Source: Theocolax elegans (lineage: Eukaryota; Arthropoda; Insecta; Hymenoptera; Cerocephalidae). From it: a DNA stretch of 64,000 nt. The stretch lies in the NCBI GenBank assembly GCA_026168455.1, contig CM047431.1:60036910-60100909 (forward strand), in the 5' to 3' direction. Positions within the stretch are counted from its first letter, which is position 1; every line of letters begins with the position of its first letter. The position numbers were made by a program, and so were the translations under genes. The notes beneath the pieces are model-generated. The model was not told where the DNA came from. It made no database searches and worked only from the letters and a program-made list of their open reading frames with translations. Of this stretch, positions 1 to 12,718 are shown in pieces.

Positions 1-293
1 AAAATAAGTAATAATAATTAATTTAATAATTAAATTCCTTAAACGAATTTTAATCAAAATTTAGAAACGAAATTACGTACACATTTTATTTCCTTTGTAA
101 CTATTTACCAAATGGGCGAATTTTTGCTCATCCTTTTTTTTAATAGTGTTTGATTAGTTACAATATAAACAATCAAAGTGGAAATGGTATTTTTTGAGAA
201 TTTGGTTTGAATTGTGTTTGGAGTGTGTAAATTTGATACAAAGAAACATTAGAATCTATAAAACTGTGTCTCTCGATTCATAGTTTTATATTA

Positions 294-607
294 TGTCACG
301 TACGATTCAAGGCCGGGTTGAATCAGCGATCAAAATTGCAAAACTCCCGAACCGTTGCTGCACGCGCTCCATCAGTACGGGAAGCGCGTTGACCCCCCGA
401 AATCATCGTTGACAAGACAGAAAAATTGCCAACGGGGAACGGGAGCACGAACCCGGGCGCTGCAAAAAGGATCAGAACAAGAGAACAACATACTATTGAC
501 GGTTCCTTCAGTATCAATAAAGAATTACAAGTAATAATCCGATTCTTCATTGGAGTTCGTCGATTAGACGAACCAACGATAGCTCCACCCACCCTATGTA
601 CATAACA
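294..607 (+). mobile_element. Solo LTR, family A, 4-bp TSD ATTA
   Basis: The segment begins TGTCACGTACGATTC and ends TATGTACATAACA. It is flanked on both sides by ATTA (290-293 and 608-611), an exact 4-bp target duplication. A second copy lies at 56548-56877 with its own TSD, which confirms the ends. An AATAAAG polyadenylation-like signal in the 3' third suggests plus orientation. There is no internal region, so this is a solo LTR left by LTR-LTR recombination. Superfamily (Ty3/gypsy or BEL) is inferred only from the 4-bp TSD and TG..CA ends. Confidence 0.8.
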
Positions 608-611
608 ATTA

Positions 612-3600
612 GAAAACATATCCTAGAATCCGAAGGCCTTAATTATCTCTCCTAATTAGATTTTCTCTAATTCAAACTCCGACAAAGTAAGCTAAATATT
701 ATAAATTTTTCTTAGACTACAGTCAACGCTGACGCGTTCTGGAGCACTCTTGGCGGACACGTAATACATTGTTCCTATTATATTCGAAAAATAATAATGT
801 TTATATATAATTTGTCGACCTGTTCCTAAATTACTCAATAACATTGTCATTTTTACCACAATATTGCAGTTAGCTGTGTATAAAAGTTATTGCGATAGTC
901 GCTGTAAAAATTAGAGTTAGGATCTGCAGTTACCGTTACGTTCAGAATAAATAAGTAAATATAAATAAATTAATTAATTAATTTTAAGTATAATATAACT
1001 ATAGTCGTGCACATCCATCGCAACCGAATCCCAAACAATGTTGGAAAAGTTAACCACCTGACAATTTTCGACCGTTCGTCTACGTGCGTTTGGCGTAGTT
1101 TTTTCATGAAGTTGATTTTCTTCAGTTAAAGAATCTACGCTAACAAGTACTCGCTCGCCCGCAACGATTGCAATCAGACCTATTTTTCCTACGAGCAACC
1201 AACCTAAATTTTTCTTACTTTGTGTTCAATTCGCTTTATCCTCAAAACGAATCAATTAAGACGAAAAACACGGGATTTGACAAGTCATTTTGTAAATAAA
1301 AATAATAAAAATACGTAATACATAAATTATAATGAAAACGTTGTCGGACGAATGAAAAGAGTCAAAGGGTTACGCATTTTATAATGTAGAAGTACATATC
1401 CTTACACGTTACTATAAAATATATATACCCCAATTTTTTAATACGCCAATTATCTCTCGAGTTTTCAAAAATATGAATAAAACAGATTCAAATGTAATAA
1501 AAGACAAATTGGTACTTTTCACTTTGACTTCGTCTTTGATCGTCCCATCGATCCTCCAATACATACATACTTTTTAAATTATTACAAAAAGAAAAAGTAA
1601 AATAAAACTGTCCACGACCAAACGAGGAAAAAAATGCAGTGCATGACGATAACAATAAATTAAATTAACCGCATGATTCAGCTTCTCCTTGTGTATACAA
1701 AAGAGAGACAGAGGCAGAAGCCAGTGGTTTCCTCGTGCTCTCGCGTTCCTTTTACTTCATCTCGCGCGGACGATTCGCGCGGCTAGCTGATTAATTAGAA
1801 ACTGCGAGGCTCAGAGAGAGAGAGAGAGAGAGAGAGGTAGAGAGAGGCAGAGAGTCCAGCAGTCCAGCCCCATACTCCTTCTACCCTCTCAAAGGGGTGT
1901 GGGTGAAAAGCCGAGCGGTCGAACGTGAGCCTCGGGGATGGAATTGGTTTAAACGCGCTCCTCTCTCTCTCTCTCTGTCCGGGTTTTCATGCAAACTGTG
2001 CACCCTCGACAACTTTTACATCGTACAAATGTCAATGCATTAACGTGTGTGGGTGTGCGTGTGTGCGTGGACTTGTGGATGTAATGTGTGCGTACACGTC
2101 AAAGATTTTAATCCGTCAAGCGAATTTAATTATTTACTTTTATTTTTGTTAACGAAAACTTTTTATTCATACGCATATCATTGGGTGATATATGTTTTGT
2201 AAGTGTTACTTTTTGATTTTGACGCGAAAGTGATTTTTACATTACAGCGATGAGTATAAATTCAAATAATGTGGAAAAGTACAAAAATAAAAATGAATTA
2301 ATAAAAGTGACATATTATATTATTTAAAAGGGAGTTTATATTATTTCAATATTTATCGTGGTAATTGTACAATTGTGCTAGGTTTCTGACGTCAAATTTA
2401 TTTAAATAAATTGTTCTTAAAACAAATAGTTACTTTTAATTGCAAAAGTATCGCAGAAATGTTTGTTTTTAAAATTACAAAAGTTTGTATTTTTTGGGAC
2501 TGTCCGATCAGAACAATTATTTTTAGAGATAAATATTTAAAGTAATTGCAGTGATATGAAAACTATAAAAAATGCACAAAAAAAGTGTAAATCGACAAAA
2601 TTTTCGTCTCAAAAATATAAAAGTTTTTCGTGCTTATGAGAGCAACCTTCATTTGTAAAGATAGACATGCAAAAACCATGAAAATATAATGAAAAACAGT
2701 TTTTTTTCATAATAGATTGGATTATACCGCTTATACACAAAAAATTTTAATTTATAAAATGTTAATTTTAAACGTTCAAAAGGATTATCGATTATATAAT
2801 TTATTTTCAAAATAGTTTTATTTGAAAGGTAAGCGAGTAACGCTAAACGTCTTATTTGTGATTCTCAATATCCCACTAAAAACATTAAAAACCAATTTAC
2901 CTCTATGACTAAATAATTTAAAATCTAATTAACTAGAAAATTTTAACGTTTTTACTATCATTGTAACAATTGTGCCTAAACTGTAAAATCTTATTTTGTA
3001 CACTCACGTATAAGTAAGTGGTTTTAAATGATCGTAATCCTCGTCGTTTACAAAAGAAAAATCCCCATATACGCAGATTTAAAACAAAAAAAAGGAAAAG
3101 AAAAACGTAAAATTATCGTGAAAATGAATCCGAACTGATAGAAGAAAAAAATTGTAACGACAAATATGGGAAATGTAATTATAGTGAGAGAACACTGAAA
3201 TCAATGATCGAATAACAAAATTGAAATGAGCTCGTCCGCAAAACCGAATCGAATCAATGAATAGCTCTGATGAGTGCACGTGTATATACGTGTGTGTGTA
3301 TATACACACGTGTCACCACAATGGGTCTGCTATATCGCTCACTGACTTTTCCACGAGGCTCGGGGGCACCGAATAAAACGGATTCATTAGCACAGCACCA
3401 CCAGCTGGGACGGAGTTATCGGTGTTTACGACCCGTAATTACGCGAGTTCTCCTCATCCCTCTCTCTATCTCGCTCGCTTCCTCGTTGTTCGATGCTCTC
3501 TTTATATGCATCCGTTACGTTTCGTTAATTTGTTCCTGATCGCAATGATTGGATGACGCTATATATATACGTACGTGTCGTTACCTTTTTTTTACAACTT

Positions 3601-4500
3601 TCTTTTTATTCGAAAAAACTTTCGAAATTTCGCAAATCCGTCTTTTCCTTTTTTTTTCTACAATGAACCACGAAAAGTGACTATTTAGACGCGTGACAAG
3701 TAATCTTTGATTTTTTTACAAACGTGTATACATACTTACAAAAACCGTTCGATCGACTGTATTAAACGCGATGCGAAAAAAATCCAAGCTTATATACGTT
3801 TTTTTTACGTTACCAGATAAAAATACGATCATCCATCATATATACGGATCTTTACGTTGAAACAATCGTTCGCACACACACATATCTATATATTCACACA
3901 CGCACACGTAAAATCACATACATGCGGGTACAACCCCTAAAAAGAACGTAAATTCTACCCTTCGAATTCGCGAAACGTCGAGCTAAACAATCGCGTTATA
4001 CACCATTGGACTGAGAAAACAATGCCACGAAAAAAAAAACGCGTGTCCACGAAAGAATACGTGACAAAATTAATTGAGACTGTACGTGGAATCGGTTCTA
4101 TTGTTTGATCGACAATAGAGTCACCAGTATACATACACGTGCCCGTATATTGATTATATATCTCAATGCTTTTTCTCTTCTCTTTATATTTTCTTTCAAA
4201 TGAAATTTCGGTGACTAGTAAATTTGTTACTATATATATGTATGTACGTCCATTGTGGTTTTCTGTTTTATCGATCGATATTTGCGTTTTAATTGACGAT
4301 CTGTAAACGAATTATGAGAAGACAAGTATAACTATTATAAAATATAAGAAAATTCATATTTTTTCTTTGGGGATTAATATACACTGATTAAATACGTAAA
4401 TTGCTAACGATTGTATAAAAGTAGTTTTTATACACAACAATAGAAATCTGAAATTGAGTCATATATCTAGAAGTTGTGTTAAAAATCCCGTTTGTTAAAG
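612..4500. other. AT-rich sequence, no recognisable gene
   Basis: Only short ORFs occur here, with no family motif. The stretch has a GA microsatellite at 1813-1836, a CpG-richer patch near 1680-1930, TG/CA-rich runs near 2046-2075 and 3285-3315, and many poly-A/T tracts. The GC- and CpG-richer 1.7-1.95 kb patch could be part of a host promoter or UTR, but nothing in the sequence shows a transcript. Confidence 0.5.
1813..1836. repeat. (GA)n microsatellite
   Basis: An uninterrupted GA dinucleotide run of about 24 bases, followed by a degenerate GAGAGG-rich stretch. Confidence 0.9.
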
Positions 4501-4502
4501 TA

Positions 4503-4725
4503 CACTCACAAAAATGAATTCTTCTCAAATAGGGTTTAATAAGAAATCCAGTTGATGTTAGGCGATTCTTACCAAGTAGATTCCATTGAAATCAAATTCT
4601 CACTGTTCTAAATAGAAATCAAATTTTCTGTGTTATAGAAGAATCGTTTAGTATCGAGTGGATTTCCTATTGAACCCTACTTGAGACGACAATCCTCTAA
4701 TCACAAGAATACATTTTTATGAGTG
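4503..4725. mobile_element. MITE, TA target duplication
   Basis: Imperfect terminal inverted repeats: left CACTCACAAAAATGAATTCT, right (reverse complement) CACTCATAAAAATGTATTCT. Both ends are flanked by TA (4501-4502, 4726-4727). The body is non-coding and about 223 bp. TA duplication with short TIRs is the pattern of Tc1/mariner-type MITEs; the family assignment is inference. It lies about 65 bp upstream of the tandem duplication. Confidence 0.6.
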
Positions 4726-4791
4726 TAAATATGTCCGTTCGATAGGCATTACCTTCCTAAATTGTCGTTTGTTGTAATTTCACTTTGGATC

Positions 4792-7625
4792 GCAATAGTT
4801 ATAATTAAATCTTTAACTTGCTGTAAGTGTAATTATTAGGTATTCATTTAATTAGTACGAATAATAGTAGTAATGAAAAACACAGAAGCTCAAATATCTC
4901 AATTCACTTGAAAGTATTTGGAAGAAGTAATAATTAACAGAAATTTAATATTAATATTTTATGAACTTTTTTGTTGATCCATCTTTTTTTGATCAATCCC
5001 AATCGAAACTTTGATAAGCCGTAACATCACGTGAACAACCAAACACCAACGAATTAATTACATTATTCGACATAAAAACTGCATCCAAAAATTTATAACC
5101 AAATTTGAAACTAACTTCGAAAAAGGAAAAATAAAGATAAACAATAATCCCAGAAAACCAATCAACAAATCTCATACTAACCCCTATCGTGAAAAGGTTT
5201 GCTTTATCGAGCCCCCCTCTCTTCCAAAAAGAAAAAATAACATTTAGTACAAAACGTATACACTTTAGACTTTCATCTCGAAGGCATATGGCACGAGTCC
5301 CCTCCCCCTCCCTTCCTCATGCTTCTGGAATAAAAAAAAAGGAAAGAGCGCGTGCCCGAACGATAACTTGTTGATTGGTTTACTCGCTTAACGAGCGAAT
5401 CATTGTCGCGTGGGACCCCTATGGCGCTTCCCTCCTCTCCCACCACCCCTTGCAAATCACTTTGCCAGATTGAACGGATTCTTTTGACCGGAGATATAGA
5501 TTAGAATCGCGTCATGTATAATGGGATATCGAGGGATTAACTTATGACCGGGTATGTAACGATACAACCTCTCTCTCTCTCTCTCTCTCTACTCTTGTTT
5601 TTTTTCTTTTTGCTTTTTGACATGATTGAAATGTAAGTAATGTGCTTTTACCCTTTGTGCATCAGTAAGACGCAGGGGCCAGAAACAAATTCCAGCGAAA
5701 AAAAATTATTGTTTACGCAACAAAACTCCGCGACGACTACCTACTCTACACGTGAGATCTTTACACTGTTAAATTGCGACTGATTAAAATTAAATTAAAA
5801 TGACATAGTACTTTTAACTACAATAAAATATACAATGTTGTAAAGAATCTATTAAAATATAAATGTTATAGGTTGCATGTAAATTGATTAATAATATTGT
5901 TTAGTCAAATTTATTTTGTTCTCGAGATCACTTGATTAAATTGTGACAGCTGAATTTATCTCGAACTTAATATTTCGTTTTGACATTTCGTATAACATTA
6001 AAGTAAATATTATGATCGATGCTATACTGCAACGTTTCCAATTTTTGCAATATTGAAGATATTCATTCTTCGAATAGATAATTATAAATTAGTGGAGCGT
6101 GATCAATTTTTGTTCTTGGTAAGTAATATTAACTATATATATTTTTTATATCTAAATTTTTTGGAAATACAATGTCTTTTATAAATTTTTCTAACTCTGA
6201 AACTTTAATTGGTTGGCTATGTACTGATCTTTATCTTCTTATTTCGTTTATATACGAACAACATAATTATTATTTATTGTTACTACATTTAAAAATTATT
6301 TATTTGTTAACTCAATATCATATAGTATTTTAAGACATTTAAGAATTTTGTGGGTCAACAAGAAACATAATTTCACTGCAGAATACTGTGATATCCCATA
6401 AGACATCCATACATATATTCCACTTGATGTGGTTTCTCGAAAGTCACCAAAATCAGGATAATGCTGAAACAGCATTATTGCAACATCCTAATGTAACACT
6501 TAATACGCGTCCATCGATATAATTAATCAGATCAACTAGAATTCTAACAAAAAAAAATGTTACAGGTAAAATTTATTTAAATGCACATAACGACGGCACT
6601 TCTCAGATTCGACTTTTGCACCGTGCTGACCTCGGGCCTAGAGAACCCGACAGTGACGCAAGTGTGCAAACCTTGCCGAAGTGTCTGTGTGCAGAAATAC
6701 AATTCTCAAGTGAAAATTAGACGTCTGTATTTGGGCGTAGAAACCCCAAAACATAAGAAGCGCTAAATCTTGTGGTATAACGAAGTGTGTCCGACAATAG
6801 TGGATCAAGAATCTACAGGGACCCGTCACAGGAATCACCAACGTGACAAATTCTAGACGAGGCCCGTCGAGGTTTTATTCATAAATCTATTGTCTTATTG
6901 TTTCTTATAAAAAATAGTAATTTTCACAATTTTTGTCAACTCTATCTTTATAGATTAACCAATAACATTGTCATTTTTACTACAACCTTTTTTCACTTTT
7001 AATATTTTACATTAAAATGTTTCCCTTCTAACTCACTTATATACCAGTGTTACTGTTACAAGTAAATTAATTGAAACATTAATTTACACCAAACATCTGA
7101 ACGTCATTTATGAATAATAACGATCATCAAGAAAATTATTCGATGATGTTAAATAAAATACAGCCCACTTTGTAAACAGTGTTCAGCTCGAGCACTGTTT
7201 GACTACTCGAAAAGTATCGGAAGTTCCACCTCAAGTGCGAAGATGAATCCCTTAAAAAACTCAAAAAGAAAAGTGGAGTATATGAAATCATATATATATA
7301 GCAGTGTCCCCTACAAACATAGTCACGTGTACGCAATTACTTTTTTGACGGTAGGTGATTTCAACGCGGTTTCACTTCGTAACGTGTGTCTGCGATATAC
7401 CCGATTTCCTGATTGTTCTCCGGGGGAGTTTTTTATATACCCATAGGGACAACTTCCATTGTGTTACGTATTTACTCTCTCGAGTGCATTGAAGTACCTC
7501 GAGAGTATATATATATATATATACATATACAGGGAGATACGATGCAACAAATCGGCAACCCTTTTACTCGACGACTTACGTCAACTTGTGCGGACCTGTT
7601 TTCTCTCTTATCTTATTTAACGGAT
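4792..7625. repeat. 2.83-kb tandem duplication, unit 1
   Basis: The sequence starting GCAATAGTTATAATTAAATC recurs at 7626 (offset 2834) and matches to about 10.34 kb; a partial third copy runs 10361-11660. The unit holds a CT microsatellite (5571-5590), a short TA run (about 7507-7523) and small ORFs of 60-90 codons with no known motif. A frame at about 6330-6520 is coherent for roughly 60 codons but has a stop and an indel, so it may be a decayed coding remnant. The unit 1/unit 2 junction lies in the AATAGT shared by the left edge (4794) and the right edge (about 11656), consistent with a short-homology junction. Confidence 0.85.
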
Positions 7626-10347
7626 GCAATAGTTATAATTAAATCTTTAACTTGCTGTAAGTGTAATTATTAGGTATTCATTTAATTAGTACGAATAATA
7701 GTAGTAATGAAAAACACAGAAGCTCAAATATCTCAATTCACTTGAAAGTATTTGGAAGAAGTAATAATTAACAGAAATTTAATATTAAATTTTATGAACT
7801 TTTTGTTGATCCATCTTTTTTTGATCAATCCCAATCGAAACTTTGATAAGCCGTAACATCACGTGAACAACCAAACACCAACGAATTAATTACATTATTC
7901 GACATAAAAACTGCATCCAAAAATTTATAACCAAATTTGAAACTAACTTCGAAAAAGGAAAAATAAAGATAAACAATAATCCCAGAAAACCAATCAACAA
8001 ATCTCATTCTAACCCCTATCGTGAAAAGGTTTGCTTTATCGAGCCCCCCTCTCTTCCAAAAAGAAAAAATAACATTTAGTACAAAACGTATACACTTTAG
8101 ACTTTCATCTCGAAGGCATATGGCACGAGTCCCCTCCCCCTCCCTTCCTCATGCTTCTGGAATAAAAAAAAGGAAAGAGCGCGTGCCCGAACGATAACTT
8201 GTTGATTGGTTTACTCGCTTAACGCGCGAATCATTGTCGAGTGGGACCCTATGGGCGCTTCCCTCCTCTTCCCACCACCCCTTGCAAATCACTTTGCCAG
8301 ATGAACGGATTCTTTTGACCGAGATATAGATTAGAATCGCGTCATGTATAATGGATATCGAGGGATTAACTTATGACCGGGTATGTAACGATACAACCTC
8401 TCTCTCTCTCTCTCTCTCTACTCTTTGTTTTTTTTCTTTTTGCTTTTTGACATGATGAAATGTAAGTAATGTGCTTTTTACCCTTTGTGCATCAGTAAGA
8501 CGCAGGGGCCCAGAAAACAAATTCCAGCCGAAAAAAAAATTATTGTTTACGCAACAAAACTCCGCGACGACCCTACTCTACACGTGAAGCTCTTTACACT
8601 GTTAATTGCGACGTTTAAATTAAATTAAAATGACATAGTACTTTTTAACGACAATAAAATTACAATGTTGTAAAGAATCTATTAATATAAATGTTATAGG
8701 TTGCATGTAAATTGATTAATAATATTGTTTAGTCAAATTTATTTTGTTCTCGAGATCACTTGATTAAATTGTGACAGCTGAATTTATCTCGAACTTAATA
8801 TTTTCGTTTGACATTTCGTATAACATTAAAGTAAATATTATGATCGATGCTATACTGCAACGTTCCAATCTTTGCAATATTGAAGAATTCATTCTTCGAA
8901 TAGATTAATTATAAATTAGTGGAGCCGTGATCAATTTTTGTTCTTGGTAAGTAATATTAACTATATATATTTTTTATATCTAAATTTTTTTTGGAAATAC
9001 AATGTCTTTTTATAAATTTTTTCTACTCTGAAACTTTAATTGGTTGGCTATGTACTGATCTTTATCTTCTTATTTCGTTTATATACGAACAACATAATTA
9101 TTATTTATTGTTACTACATTTAAAAATTATTTATTTGTTAACTCAATATCATATAGTATTTTAAGACATTTAAGAATTTTGTGGGTCAACAAGAAACATA
9201 ATTTCACTGCAGAATACTGTGATATCCCATAAGACATCCATACATATATTCCACTTGATGTGGTTTCTCGAAAGTCACCAAAATCAGATAATGCTGAAAC
9301 AGCATTATTGCAACATCCTAATGTAACACTTAATACGCGTCCATCGATATAATTAATCAGATCAACTAGAATTCTAACAAAAAAAATGTTACAGGTAAAA
9401 TTTATTTAAATGCACATAACGACGGCACTTCTCAGATTCGACTTTTGCACCGTGCTGACCTCGGGCCTAGAGAACCCGACAGTGACGCAAGTGTGCAAAC
9501 CTTGCCGAAGTGTCTGTGTGCAGAAATACAATTCTCAAGTGAAAATTAGACGTCTGTATTTGGGCGTAGAAACCCCAAAACATAAGAAGCGCTAAATCTT
9601 GTGGTATAACGAAGTGTGTCCGACAATAGTGGATCAAGAATCTACAGGGACCCGTCACAGGAATCACCAACGTGACAAATTCTAGACGAGGCCCGTCGAG
9701 GTTTTATTCATAAATCTATTGTCTTATTGTTTCTTATAAAAAATAGTAATTTTCACAATTTTTGTCAACTCTATCTTTATATATTAACCAATAACATTGT
9801 CATTTTTACTACAACTTTTTTCACTTTTAATATTTTACATTAAAATGTTTCCCTTCTAACTCACTTATATACCAGTGTTACTGTTACAAGTAATTAATTG
9901 AAACATTAATTTACACCAAACATCTGAACGTCATTTATGAATAATAACGATCATCAAGAAAATTATTCGATGATGTTAAATAAAATAGCCCACTTTGTAA
10001 ACAGTGTTCAGCTCGAGCACTGTTTGACTACTCGAAAAGTATCGGAAGTTCCACCTCAAGTGCGAAGATGAATCCCTTAAAAAACTCAAAAGAAAAGTGG
10101 AGTATATGAAATCATATATATAGCGTGTCCCCTACAAACATAGTCACGTGTACGCAATTACTTTTTTGACGGTAGGTGATTTCAACGCGGTTTCACTTCG
10201 TAACGTGTGTCTGCGATATACCCGATTTCCTGATTGTTCTCCGGGGGAGTTTTTTATATACCCATAGGGACAACTTCCATTGTGTTACGTATTTACTCTC
10301 TCGAGTGCATTGAAGTACCTCGAGAGTATATATATATATATATATAT
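7626..10347. repeat. 2.83-kb tandem duplication, unit 2 (3' end replaced)
   Basis: Near-identical to 4792-7530. Differences from unit 1 are mostly one-base indels, many in homopolymers (for example around 5330/8163 and 5690/8510). The unit stops in the TA run near 10328-10347, where it joins the 19-bp foldback end instead of continuing as units 1 and 3 do (CATATACAGGGAG). Confidence 0.85.
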
Positions 10348-10366
10348 GGGTGGTTCTCTGTGACAT
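10348..10366. mobile_element. 19-bp terminal fragment of the 1.6-kb foldback at a duplication junction
   Basis: GGGTGGTTCTCTGTGACAT is identical to the first 19 bases of the foldback at 12719 and to its inverted end at 14309. It is fused directly to a point inside the tandem unit equivalent to about 6343. GACAT is shared by both partners, so the breakpoint is a microhomology junction. Confidence 0.8.
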
Positions 10367-11660
10367 TTAAGAATTTTGTGGGTCAACAAGAAACATAATT
10401 TCACTGCAGAATACTGTGATATCCCATAAGACATCCATACATATATTCCACTTGATGTGGTTTCTCGAAAGTCACCAAAATCAGATAATGCTGAAACAGC
10501 ATTATTGCAACATCCTAATGTAACACTTAATACGCGTCCATCGATATAATTAATCAGATCAACTAGAATTCTAACAAAAAAAAATGTTACAGGTAAAATT
10601 TATTTAAATGCACATAACGACGGCACTTCTCAGATTCGACTTTTGCACCGTGCTGACCTCGGGCCTAGAGAACCCGAACAGTGACGCAAGTGTGCAAACC
10701 TTGCCGAAGTGTCTGTGTGCAGAAATACAATTCTCAAGTGAAAATTAGACGTCTGTATTTGGGCGTAGAAACCCCAAAACATAAGAAGCGCTAAATCTTG
10801 TGGTATAACGAAGTGTGTCCGACAATAGTGGATAAAGAATCTACAGGGACCCGTCACAGGAATCACCAACGTGACAAATTCTAGACGAGGCCCGTCGAGG
10901 TTTTATTCATAAAATCTATTGTCTTATTGTTTCTTATAAAAAATAGTAATTTTCACAATTTTTGTCAACTCTATCTTTATAGATTAACCAATAACATTGT
11001 CATTTTTACTACAACTTTTTTCACTTTTAATATTTTACATTAAAATGTTTTCCCCTTCTAACTCACTTATATACCAGTGTTACTGTTACAAGTAAATTAA
11101 TTGAAACATTAATTTACACCAAACATCTGAACGTCATTTATGAATAATAACGATCATCAAGAAATTATTCGATGATGTTAAATAAAATACAGCCCACTTT
11201 GTAAACAGTGTTCAGCTCGAGCACTGTTTGACTACTCGAAAAGTATCGGAAGTTCCACCTCAAGTGCGAAGATGAATCCCTTAAAAAACTCAAAAAGAAA
11301 AGTGGAGTATATGAAATCATATATATATAGCGTGTCCCCTACAAACATAGTCACGTGTACGCAATTACTTTTTTGACGGTAGGTGATTTCAACGCGGTTT
11401 CACTTCGTAACGTGTGTCTGCGATATACCCGATTTCCTGATTGTTCTCCGGGGGAGTTTTTTATATACCCATAGGGACAACTTCCATTGTGTTACGTATT
11501 TACTCTCTCGAGTGCATTGAAGTACCTCGAGAGTATATATATATATATATCATATACAGGGAGATACGATGCAACAAATCGGCAACCCTTTTACTCGACG
11601 ACTTACGTCAACTTGTGCGGACCTGTTTTCTCTCTTATCTTATTTAACAGGGATGTAATA
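10361..11660. repeat. 2.83-kb tandem duplication, partial unit 3
   Basis: Matches unit 1 from about 6338 to 7622, then runs into unique sequence (GTCAAATTATTATCGATCG), which marks the original right edge of the duplicated locus. It contains the same TA run and small ORFs as units 1 and 2. Confidence 0.85.
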
Positions 11661-12492
11661 GTCAAATTATTATCGATCGAGTATCAATGAAGATCGATGT
11701 AACTATTTTAATTAAATAAATAAGGTAAATTATGAGAAACAGCATTATCTATCACTGAGTTACATTTCCGCTAAAAAAGGGTTCAAAGAATATCAGGACT
11801 TCCGAAATTTACTTTACAATTTTTTTTCTTTGGATGCATCAATATTTTTGGATGTAATATTAGTGCGGTAATGGATATAGTACTCAAATACAGAGGACTG
11901 CAATGATGCTTTGGTTTCTATTACCATATTTATGTAGACTATTTTATTTTCATCGTCGACTAAATTAAAAATGAAATTCAATTAAAATTTTGTTCGAACT
12001 TAATATATATTTGCACGAGTATCAAACTATTATTTCAAAAAAATTTTATTTATTGATCACCAGAATACATTGTATTGAACGAAGCGAAACATTGTTAAAA
12101 AAAAAACTCAAGTATTATATGTACTTCCAACAATTACCTGTCGAAGGGTTAAAAAGATTAAATTGGTATCAGGATTTCCTAGTGTCAATTTATGTAGAGT
12201 TATATACATTCAAGGGTATGATAATTACTTACTGACAGCTGTTACTTTACAGTTACGTATGACTGGATCTACCTAAAAGATTTTCATTTCGATAGTTTTG
12301 TATGCAGAGTTGCTTACTGCAAGTGTTTCTAATCTAAGTGACAACGGTATGTTTTTATTTGTATCAACGATCCGCTGGATTATATATTATTTTTTCATTC
12401 ATGTGTTTTTATGTAGATTTCCTACGTGTTTTTGCAGATGAATAATTTGTTGGGACAATATTTGAAAATACCAAAAATCATTCATCATATAT
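11661..12492. other. AT-rich spacer, no gene seen
   Basis: Unique AT-rich sequence between the tandem duplication and the TRIM solo LTR. The 81-codon ORF at 11990-12235 has no recognisable motif or distinctive composition and is not called. Confidence 0.5.
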
Positions 12493-12704
12493 TGTAACGG
12501 GGTACGGATTGAATATAAGGAATAAAAAAATCAACGAAAATATCGGGGCGCGAACCCACGATCCCGGGAGCGCGAGGCAGAAGCCTCACCACTGCGCTAC
12601 CATTCGCAATTATCCCGGCTAGTCGACTTGGTCCTATCGACGAACGTCGCCGATAATTCAGGGACCTAACCTGCGCCGACACTCGAAAATCCGTACCCGT
12701 TATA
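12493..12704 (-). mobile_element. Solo LTR of TRIM element
   Basis: 212 bp, nearly identical to the three full LTRs of the array at 14393-16336 and in the same orientation. The plus-strand ends are TGTAACGGGGTACGGATT and AATCCGTACCCGTTATA, which form an almost perfect inverted repeat. Read on the minus strand it carries the A box TAGCGCAGTGG, 32 bp, then the B box GGTTCGCGCCC, then a T run. It sits in a TA-rich target, so the target duplication cannot be resolved. Confidence 0.8.
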
Positions 12705-12718
12705 ATATATATATATAT

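Noticed and set aside
6581..6766. Small Cys-containing gene repeated in the 2.83-kb units
   Set aside because: The 61-codon frame is preserved only because the whole unit is duplicated; no motif, and the third copy breaks the frame by an indel. Repetition here is not evidence of selection.
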